A DNA stretch of 10,001 nucleotides from an uncultured Leucobacter sp. (GTDB lineage Bacteria > Actinomycetota > Actinomycetes > Actinomycetales > Microbacteriaceae), in assembly GCA_937872275.1 (NCBI GenBank), contig CALMSE010000228.1, forward strand, positions 1 through 10,001, read 5' to 3'. The position numbers and the translations under genes were made by a program. Positions within the stretch are counted from its first letter, which is position 1, and each line of letters starts with the position of its first letter. Shown here one piece after another: positions 1 to 5,518 of the stretch. The notes below the pieces were generated by a model. The model ran no database searches, was not told the origin of the DNA, and saw only the letters and a program-made list of their open reading frames with translations.

Positions 1-889
1 CTGGGTCGCGCTCCTCACCGTCGCGCTGATCGCCGCGGCGGGCGGCGCCGGGCTGTGGTGGGGGCAGGGGCCCGGTTCGCAGGTCTCCGTGCCGTCGGTC
101 GAGGGGCTCGACCCGGCGATCGCGCAAGAGCTGCTCGCCGAGCAAGAGCTCGCCGCCGCGCTCTTCGACTGCTCCAGCCTCGAGGTCGCGGCGGGCCTCG
201 CCGTGCGCACCGAGCCCGGCGCCGGCAGCCTGGTCGACCGCGGCACGGAGGTGCGCATGTGCGTCTCGACCGGTCCCGAGCTGCTCGCCGTGCCCACCCT
301 CGTCGGCCTCACGGAGGCCCAGGCGAAGAGCGAGATCGAGGATGCCGGTTTCGTCTTCGGCGAGATCGTGGAACGGCGCTTCGACGGCGGCGTCCCGGGC
401 ACCGTGGTCCTCGCGCTCGACGAGAACGGCGAGGGGCTCGGCGAGGTCCACCCCGAACGCGGCACGATCGATCTGATCCTCTCGGCCGGCCCCATCCCCG
501 AAGTGGGCGGGGCGACGCTCGAGGCGGCAACGCAGACCCTCGCGGCCGCGGGGCTCACGGTCGACGCCACACTGAACGACGAGGAGCACGATGACGAGGT
601 TCCGGAGGGCCGCGTGCTCGGGGTGATCCCGCAGACCGATCCTGTGCGCGCCGGCGACATCGTGGGCCTCAGGATCTCGCTCGGGCCGCAGCTGTTCGAG
701 GTGCCCTCGGTCGCGGGCATGGGCCTGCAGGAGGCCATGGACGCCCTCGCCGCGGCCGGCTTCCAGCCGACCACCGCCGTGCCCGACGCGCTGCGCCGCT
801 TCGCCGAGGCGACCGGCACGAGCCCCGCGGCGGGCGAGCGGGTGCGCGCGGGCACGACGATCCAGGTCAGGGCGACCGTCTCGCTGTGA
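1..889 (+). CDS. pknL: PASTA-domain Ser/Thr protein kinase, C-terminal part (PknL-like), cut at left edge
   Basis: The reading frame is open from base 2 and ends at TGA 887-889, giving 295 visible residues. Residues 1-21 form one hydrophobic membrane helix. The rest is about four PASTA repeats, at roughly residues 28-92, 95-163, 165-229 and 230-295. Each has the VPxVxG...A...L..AGF-like start and most end in xSxGP. This layout is the outer half of bacterial membrane Ser/Thr kinases of the PknB/PknL type; the cytoplasmic kinase domain would lie left of the window and is not seen. PASTA repeats usually bind peptidoglycan or lipid II fragments outside the cell and tune kinase activity toward cell-wall and division proteins. 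The neighbouring class II aroG favours the PknL group: in M. tuberculosis pknL (Rv2176) lies beside aroG (Rv2178c). Only two cysteines (57 and 87) are present, both in PASTA 1. A PASTA-bearing penicillin-binding protein is the alternative, but four repeats right after one helix fits a kinase better. Confidence 0.85.
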   Translation, partial: WVALLTVALIAAAGGAGLWWGQGPGSQVSVPSVEGLDPAIAQELLAEQELAAALFDCSSLEVAAGLAVRTEPGAGSLVDRGTEVRMCVSTGPELLAVPTLVGLTEAQAKSEIEDAGFVFGEIVERRFDGGVPGTVVLALDENGEGLGEVHPERGTIDLILSAGPIPEVGGATLEAATQTLAAAGLTVDATLNDEEHDDEVPEGRVLGVIPQTDPVRAGDIVGLRISLGPQLFEVPSVAGMGLQEAMDALAAAGFQPTTAVPDALRRFAEATGTSPAAGERVRAGTTIQVRATVSL

Positions 890-905
890 CCCGATCGGCG
901 GTCAC
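886..905. terminator. Short hairpin between convergent pknL and aroG stops
   Basis: GTGACC (886-891) and GGTCAC (900-905) are inverted repeats around an 8-base loop. They cover both stop codons (TGA of the kinase at 887-889; TGA of aroG as TCA at 902-904) in a 12-bp convergent gap. There is no T-run on either side. It may act as a weak two-way terminator, or may simply reflect two TGA stops in a similar context. Confidence 0.25.
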
Positions 906-2266
906 CTCCGCCGCTTCAGCTCCTCGGCGACCTGGAACGCGAGCTCCAACGACTGCATGTGGTTGAGCCGCGGGTCGCACAGCGACTCGTAGCGGGTCGC
1001 GAGCGTCTCCTCGTCGATGTTCTCCGAGCCGCCGAGGCACTCGGTCACATCGTCGCCCGTGAGCTCGACGTGGATGCCGCCGGGGAAGGTGCCCGCCTCG
1101 CGGTGCGCCTCGAAGAAGCCGCGCAGCTCGTCCATGACGTCGTCGAAGCGCCGCGTCTTGTAGCCGGTCGCCGTGGTGATGCCGTTCCCGTGCATGGGGT
1201 CGGTGACCCACAGCGGCAGGGCGCCGGCATCGCGGACGCCCGCGAGCAGGGGCGGCAGCGCGTCGCGGATCTTCCCCGCGCCCATGCGCGTGATGAAGGT
1301 GAGACGGCCGGGCTCGCGATCGGGATCGAGCTTGTCGATGAGGCGCAGCGCGTCGTCGACCGTGGCGGTGGGGCCGAGCTTCACCCCGATGGGGTTGCGC
1401 AGCTTCGAGAGCAGCTCGACGTGCGCGCCGTCGAGCTCGCGCGTGCGCTCGCCGATCCACAGGAAGTGCCCGGAGGTGCCGTAGGGCAGCCCGGTGCGCG
1501 AGTCGATGCGCACGAGCGGCCGTTCGTAGTCGAGCAGCAGCGCCTCGTGGCTGACGTAGAACTCGGTCTGGGTGAGCGCGGCGCTCTCGACCCCGCACGC
1601 CTCCATGAAGCGCAGCGCGCGATCGATCTCGGCGGCGAGCGCCTCGTAGCGCTGGTTGGCCGTGTTGGAAACGAAGCCCTGGTTCCAGAGGTGCACCTGC
1701 CTCAGGTCGGCGAAACCGCCCTGCGTGAAGGCCCGGATCAGGTTGAGCGTCGAGGCCGACACGTGGTAGCCGCGCAGGAGCCTGGCGGGGTCGGCCGTGC
1801 GCGACTCGGGGGTGAAGTCGTAGCCGTTGACGAGGTCGCCGCGGTAGGCCGGCAGCGAGATGCCGTCGCGGGTCTCGGTGTCGCTCGAGCGCGGCTTCGC
1901 GAACTGCCCGGCCATGCGGCCGAGCTTGATCACCGGCATGGATGCGCCGTAGGTGAGCACCACCGCCATCTGCAGCAGCGTCTTCACGCGATCGCGGATC
2001 TTGTCGGCCGTCGCCGCGGCGAAGGTCTCGGCGCAGTCGCCGCCCTGCAGCAGGAAGGCCTCCCCCCGCGCCGCCGCGGCCAGGCGCTCGCGCAGCTGGT
2101 CGGCCTCGCCCGCGAAGACGAGCGGGGGCTGAGAGGCGAGCTCGGTGCAGGCGGCCTGCAGCGCCTCGCCGTCGTTCCAGACGGGCTGCTGCTTCGCCTC
2201 GCGAGCGCGATACGAGTCGAGCTCCAGCGCGTTCGGGTTGACGCTCCGGACTGCCTGCTGACTCAC
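902..2266 (-). CDS. aroG: Class II (plant-type) 3-deoxy-D-arabino-heptulosonate 7-phosphate synthase
   Basis: This enzyme condenses phosphoenolpyruvate with erythrose 4-phosphate to DAHP, the first step of the shikimate pathway to Phe, Tyr, Trp and chorismate, in the cytoplasm. The 454-residue length fits class II enzymes (M. tuberculosis Rv2178c is about 462). Visible active-site elements are the metal cysteine C78 in QGGDCAE, R117 and the GQFAKPRS block (120-127), E273/R274 in GERTR, K296 in GVKLGPT, R327 in FITRMGAG, H359 in DPMHGNG, E401 in HVELTGDD and D431 in CDPRLN. All expected metal and substrate ligands are present at a constant offset of 9-10 from the M. tuberculosis residues. The start is GTG at 2266, with a weak AGCAGG site upstream. 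In mycobacteria and corynebacteria this enzyme is feedback-controlled by aromatic amino acids and binds a small chorismate mutase; that is family knowledge, not visible here. It lies 64 bp downstream of plsC and may be co-transcribed with it or use its own promoter. Confidence 0.97.
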   Translation of the reverse strand: MSQQAVRSVNPNALELDSYRAREAKQQPVWNDGEALQAACTELASQPPLVFAGEADQLRERLAAAARGEAFLLQGGDCAETFAAATADKIRDRVKTLLQMAVVLTYGASMPVIKLGRMAGQFAKPRSSDTETRDGISLPAYRGDLVNGYDFTPESRTADPARLLRGYHVSASTLNLIRAFTQGGFADLRQVHLWNQGFVSNTANQRYEALAAEIDRALRFMEACGVESAALTQTEFYVSHEALLLDYERPLVRIDSRTGLPYGTSGHFLWIGERTRELDGAHVELLSKLRNPIGVKLGPTATVDDALRLIDKLDPDREPGRLTFITRMGAGKIRDALPPLLAGVRDAGALPLWVTDPMHGNGITTATGYKTRRFDDVMDELRGFFEAHREAGTFPGGIHVELTGDDVTECLGGSENIDEETLATRYESLCDPRLNHMQSLELAFQVAEELKRRR

Positions 2267-2297
2267 TGCTCGCCTGCTCTCATCGAAGGGTGGGTGC

Positions 2298-2326
2298 TGC
2301 GGCGGACCCGCAACCTTCCCATTCTA
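2298..2326 (-). promoter_or_regulatory. Possible aroG promoter and leader hairpin
   Basis: On the minus strand, directly after the plsC stop, TAGAAT (2326-2321) is a good -10 candidate. No clear -35 lies 16-18 bp upstream, where plsC coding sequence ends. The predicted leader of about 48 nt holds a 5-bp hairpin, TGCGG/CCGCA with a 5-base loop (2298-2312). It has no T-run and no leader peptide rich in aromatic residues, so classic attenuation is not supported. Confidence 0.35.
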
Positions 2327-2330
2327 TCGC

Positions 2331-3014
2331 TCAGGCGGCCGCGGTCTTGGCGCGTACGCTCGAGGCGTAGACGTCGACGTACTCCTGCCCGCTGAGGCGC
2401 TGGATCTCGTACATGATCTCGTCCGTGACGCTGCGCAGCACGAATCGGTCGGTGCTCATCCCCTCGAAGCGGGAGAAGTCGAGGGGCCTGCCGATGATGG
2501 TGCCGATGCGCCGGATCTTCGGCAGCTTCGCGCCGATGGGCATGGCCTTCTCGGTGTCGATCATCACCGCCGGCACGACGAGCGCCCCCGACTCGAGCAC
2601 GAGCCGGGCGACGCCCGTGCGGCCCCGGTAGAGCCGGGCGTCGGGGCTGCGGGTGCCCTCGGGGTAGATCGCGAGCACGTCGCCGCGCTCGAGCACCGCG
2701 AGGCCGGTGTTCAGCGAGGCCTCCGAGGCCTTGCCGCCCGAGCGGTCGATGGGGATCTGCCCCACCGAGAGCATGAAGTTCTTGACGAGCCAGCCCTTGA
2801 GGCCGCGCCCGGTGAAGTAGTCGCTCTTCGCGAGGAAGTACACGCGGCGGTCGATCATGAGCGGCATGAAGAAGGAGTCGATGACCGAGAGGTGGTTGCC
2901 GACGATGACCACGGGACCCGTCGCGGGCAGGTTCTCGGCGCCCTCGACCCAGGGCCGGTAGAGGGTCTTCAGCAGCGGGCCCACGATGAGATGCTTGAGG
3001 ATCCAGTAGAACAC
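2331..3014 (-). CDS. plsC: 1-acyl-sn-glycerol-3-phosphate acyltransferase (PlsC/LPLAT family)
   Basis: This is a membrane-associated acyltransferase, most likely adding the second acyl chain to lysophosphatidate to make phosphatidate for phospholipids. With the preferred start it has 227 residues, usual for bacterial PlsC. The family blocks are in order: catalytic NHLSVID (H41, D46, the Hx4D motif), the GQIPIDRSGG block (85-94), the YPEGTRSPD acceptor-phosphate block (117-125), and VVPAVMIDTEKA (146-157). A hydrophobic stretch lies at the N-terminus (residues 2-15), but there is no signal peptide. I chose GTG 3014-3012 because GGAAGGGGGA lies 6 nt upstream; a GTG at 3044 would add ten residues that include this ribosome site. 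It is divergent from the acyl-CoA synthetase, which could supply its acyl donor, and upstream of aroG on the same strand. The exact acceptor cannot be fixed from sequence; other LPLAT roles, such as acylation of mannosides or other glycerolipids, remain possible. The M. tuberculosis counterpart by position would be Rv2182c. Confidence 0.93.
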   Translation of the reverse strand: MFYWILKHLIVGPLLKTLYRPWVEGAENLPATGPVVIVGNHLSVIDSFFMPLMIDRRVYFLAKSDYFTGRGLKGWLVKNFMLSVGQIPIDRSGGKASEASLNTGLAVLERGDVLAIYPEGTRSPDARLYRGRTGVARLVLESGALVVPAVMIDTEKAMPIGAKLPKIRRIGTIIGRPLDFSRFEGMSTDRFVLRSVTDEIMYEIQRLSGQEYVDVYASSVRAKTAAA

Positions 3015-3068
3015 CGACGATCCCCCTTCCAGACATAGCGACACGGAGCGACTGCACCAGACTAGTCA

Positions 3069-3074
3069 ATTGTA
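3069..3074 (-). promoter_or_regulatory. Candidate plsC -10 element
   Basis: TACAAT on the minus strand (ATTGTA on plus) lies about 55 bp upstream of the chosen plsC start, giving a predicted leader near 48 nt. No convincing -35 is found 16-18 bp upstream. A TTGACT nearby is not at a workable distance from a -10. This is the most AT-rich patch of the 160-bp divergent gap. Confidence 0.35.
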
Positions 3075-3115
3075 GATACCCCACCGCGACCCGGCGCCTC
3101 CACGGCGGCATGCAA

Positions 3116-3121
3116 TAGGCT
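3116..3121 (+). promoter_or_regulatory. Candidate fadD -10 element TAGGCT
   Basis: TAGGCT fits the actinobacterial TANNNT -10 form and is the same hexamer found upstream of pyc (8976-8971, minus strand). Transcription would start near 3127-3128, leaving a leader of about 48 nt before GTG 3175. No good -35 is seen, as is common for actinobacterial promoters. A start here would lie downstream of ATG 3124, which argues against that ATG as the initiation codon. Confidence 0.4.
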
Positions 3122-3174
3122 GGATGGGCGGTGTTCCCCGCCGCGATGTCGCCCCGGGTATCGAAGGAGCTCCC

Positions 3175-5007
3175 GTGAATCTGACCGAGACGCCGATCAT
3201 CATTCCGCCGGCCCCCGAAGACAACATCACCGACCTGCTCGAGCAGCGCGTGGCCGCGACCCCCGAACGGGTGATCTTCGCGATCCCCGCGGGCGAGGGC
3301 TGGGAGGACGTCACCGCCGCGCAGTTCCGGGCCCGGGTCGTCGCACTCGCCAAGGGCTTCGCCGCGGCCGGGGTGCAGCCGGGCGACCGCATCGCCTTCA
3401 TGTGCAAGACGAGCTTCCAGTGGACGCTCGTCGACTTCGCGCTGCACTACGCCGGCGCGATCATGGTGCCGGTCTACGAGACCTCGTCCTCCCTCCAGAT
3501 GCACTGGATCCTGGAGGATTCGGGCGCCCGCGGCATCATCTCCGAGACCGCCGAGCACGCGAGCCGCCTGACCGAGATCCGCGACGAGGCGAAGAGCATC
3601 GAGATCGAATGGCGACTCGACCAGGGGGCGCTCGACGCCCTGGTGGAGGCGGGCGCCGAGGTGCCCGACGAGGAGATCGACCGCCGGCGCGGCCTCGCGA
3701 AGGCGTCCGACACCGCGACCCTCATCTACACCTCCGGCTCGACCGGGCGGCCCAAGGGCGTCGTGCTCACCCACGCCAACTTCGTCGACCTGTCGCGCAA
3801 CGCCGCCGCGGCCCTCGGCGAGGTCGTGAACGAGGACGGCGCGTCGACGCTGCTCTTCGTCACCCTCGCGCACGTCTACGCGCGCTTCATCTCGATCCTG
3901 GCCGTGCATGCCGGCGTGCGGGTCGGCCATCAGCCCGACACCACGAAGCTGCTCCCCTCGCTCGGCACCTTCCGCCCCTCCTTCCTCCTCGCCGTGCCGC
4001 GAGTCTTCGAGAAGGTGTACAACTCCGCCGAGCAGAAGGCCGAGGCCGGCGGCAAGGGCAAGATCTTCCGCGCCGCCGCCGTGACCGCGGTGAAGCACAG
4101 CGAGCACGTCATGGCCGGCACCAAGGCGCCCCTGGGGCTCCGGATCAAGTTCAAGATCTTCGACCGGCTCGTCTACTCGACGCTGCGCCAGGCCATGGGA
4201 GGCCGGGTCAAGTACGCGGTGTCGGGATCCGCCCCCCTCAGCCACTACCTCGGGCACTTCTACAACAGCCTCGGCATCAAGATCCTCGAGGGCTACGGCC
4301 TGACCGAGACGACCGCGCCCGTCTCCGTGAACCTGCCCGACAAGTACAAGATCGGCACCGTCGGACCCGCGCTCCCCGGGCATGTGATCCGTATCGCCGA
4401 GGACGGTGAGATCGAGGTCAAGGGCACCGCGGTGTTCAAGGAGTACTGGCAGAATCCCGAGGCGACCGCGGCCTCGTTCACCGACGATCACTTCTTCAAG
4501 ACCGGCGACCTGGGCACGCTCGACTCCGACGGCTACCTCTCGATCACCGGCCGCAAGAAGGAGATCATCGTCACCGCTGGCGGCAAGAACGTCGCGCCGG
4601 CAGCGCTCGAGGATCCGATCCGCTCCTTCCCGCTCATCGGCCAGATCGTGGTCGTCGGCGATCAGAAGCCCTTCATCGGGGCGCTCATCACTCTCGACGC
4701 CGAGATGCTGCCGACCTGGCTCAAGAACCAGGGCGAGAACGCCGAGATGACCCTCGAGGAGGCCGCGCTGAACCCGAAGGTCATCGCGGAGGTGCAGCGG
4801 GCGGTCGATCATGGCAACAAGTACGTCTCCCGTGCCGAGTCGATCCGCAAGTGGGTGATCCTGCCGACCGAGTTCACCGAGGCGAGCGGCCACCTGACGC
4901 CGAAGATGAGCATCAAGCGCGACAACATCCTGCGCGACTTCTCCGGCGAGATCGCGAAGATGTACGGCGACAACCCGCAGACGGAGACCGTCGGCACCGC
5001 GGGGTGA
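3175..5007 (+). CDS. fadD15: Long-chain fatty acyl-CoA synthetase (AMP-forming, FadD15-like)
   Basis: This enzyme activates long-chain fatty acids with ATP to acyl-AMP and then acyl-CoA, for lipid synthesis or beta-oxidation; it is probably cytoplasmic or peripheral at the membrane. The protein has 610 residues, the size of FadD15-type long-chain synthetases rather than short acetyl-CoA-synthetase-like members. Adenylate-forming motifs are present in order: P-loop YTSGSTGRPKG (185-195), GYGLTETTAPV (373-383), TGDLG (443-447, with the ribose-binding Asp445), and the hinge block ITGRKKEIIVTAGGKNVAP (457-475). Near the C-terminus LTPKMSIKR (574-582) is where the adenylation lysine is expected. 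I chose GTG 3175 because GAAGGAG sits 5 nt upstream; the in-frame ATG at 3124 would add 17 uncharacteristic residues. It is divergent from plsC and converges on def with 15 bp between stops. FadD15 (Rv2187) holds the same relative place in M. tuberculosis. The substrate chain length is inferred only. Confidence 0.93.
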   Translation: MNLTETPIIIPPAPEDNITDLLEQRVAATPERVIFAIPAGEGWEDVTAAQFRARVVALAKGFAAAGVQPGDRIAFMCKTSFQWTLVDFALHYAGAIMVPVYETSSSLQMHWILEDSGARGIISETAEHASRLTEIRDEAKSIEIEWRLDQGALDALVEAGAEVPDEEIDRRRGLAKASDTATLIYTSGSTGRPKGVVLTHANFVDLSRNAAAALGEVVNEDGASTLLFVTLAHVYARFISILAVHAGVRVGHQPDTTKLLPSLGTFRPSFLLAVPRVFEKVYNSAEQKAEAGGKGKIFRAAAVTAVKHSEHVMAGTKAPLGLRIKFKIFDRLVYSTLRQAMGGRVKYAVSGSAPLSHYLGHFYNSLGIKILEGYGLTETTAPVSVNLPDKYKIGTVGPALPGHVIRIAEDGEIEVKGTAVFKEYWQNPEATAASFTDDHFFKTGDLGTLDSDGYLSITGRKKEIIVTAGGKNVAPAALEDPIRSFPLIGQIVVVGDQKPFIGALITLDAEMLPTWLKNQGENAEMTLEEAALNPKVIAEVQRAVDHGNKYVSRAESIRKWVILPTEFTEASGHLTPKMSIKRDNILRDFSGEIAKMYGDNPQTETVGTAG

Positions 5008-5016
5008 TGGTCCCCG
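5000..5016. terminator. Weak hairpin between convergent fadD and def stops
   Basis: CGGGG (5000-5004) and CCCCG (5012-5016) can pair around a 7-base loop in the 15-bp convergent gap, overlapping the fadD stop TGA (5005-5007). No T-run follows on either strand. It is a possible weak bidirectional terminator, and the GC-rich background makes a chance match likely. Confidence 0.2.
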
Positions 5017-5022
5017 ACGGCC

Positions 5023-5514
5023 TCAGAACCAGTCGGACTCGCGGATCCGCCGCATCGCCTCGCCGCGCGCCTCGCGGTCGAGGCGGTTGATGTAGAGCTT
5101 GCCGTCGAGATGGTCGCACTCGTGCTGCAGCGCCTGAGCCAGGAGGCCCTCGCCGCTGATCACGACCTCCTCGCCCGCGAGGTCGATGCCGCGCACGGTC
5201 GCGCGCGGGTGGCGCATGACCTCGAACCAGAGTTCCGGAACGGAGAGGCAGCCCTCGCCGGTCGGCACGGGCTCTCCCTCGAGCGCGACGATCTCGGGAT
5301 TCAGCACGTAGCTCACCTCGCCGTCGATGTGCAGGCTGAAGGCGCGCTGGGTGCGGCCGATCTGCGTGGCCGCGAGGCCGGCCCGCCCCTCGAACGCCAC
5401 GGTGTCGCAGAGGTCTGCGACGAGGGCGACGACGCCCTCGTCGATCCGCTCGATCGGGGAGCAGACAGTGCGCAGCACCGGATCCCCGAAGAGGCGGATC
5501 TCGCGGACGGCCAC
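5023..5514 (-). CDS. def: Peptide deformylase
   Basis: This metalloenzyme removes the formyl group from the N-terminal methionine of new proteins at the ribosome exit. The protein has 163 residues, standard for the family. All three motifs are readable: motif I as RAGLAATQ (44-51), motif II EGCLSVP (87-93, with metal ligand C89) and motif III HECDH (131-135, with catalytic E132 and metal ligands H131 and H135). The first glycine of the usual GxGLAAxQ motif I is R44, while the oxyanion Q51 is kept. The GTG start at 5514 is only 4 bp after the pyc stop. Its ribosome site is GAGGAG, formed by the last two glutamate codons of pyc, so the two genes should be translated together. It is not next to fmt or a tRNA-modification gene, the more usual setting, and may be one of two deformylases in the genome (inference). 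The downstream neighbour fadD converges on it. Confidence 0.95.
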   Translation of the reverse strand: MAVREIRLFGDPVLRTVCSPIERIDEGVVALVADLCDTVAFEGRAGLAATQIGRTQRAFSLHIDGEVSYVLNPEIVALEGEPVPTGEGCLSVPELWFEVMRHPRATVRGIDLAGEEVVISGEGLLAQALQHECDHLDGKLYINRLDREARGEAMRRIRESDWF

Positions 5515-5518
5515 GCGT

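Noticed and set aside
959..2395. A 478-codon open frame antisense to aroG
   Set aside because: It is a mirror of the aroG codon pattern, with a low-complexity Arg/Ala/Val/Glu-rich translation and no domain. It also crosses into the plsC 3' end.
3124..3174. Start of the acyl-CoA synthetase at ATG 3124
   Set aside because: There is no ribosome site, and it lies only 2 nt after the likely -10. GTG 3175 has GAAGGAG at proper spacing.
2263..4893. An 876-codon open frame antisense to the acyl-CoA synthetase and running into plsC and its promoter in another frame
   Set aside because: High GC at third positions leaves antisense frames free of stops. The translation has no recognisable motif and the plus-strand and plsC frames are clear family members.
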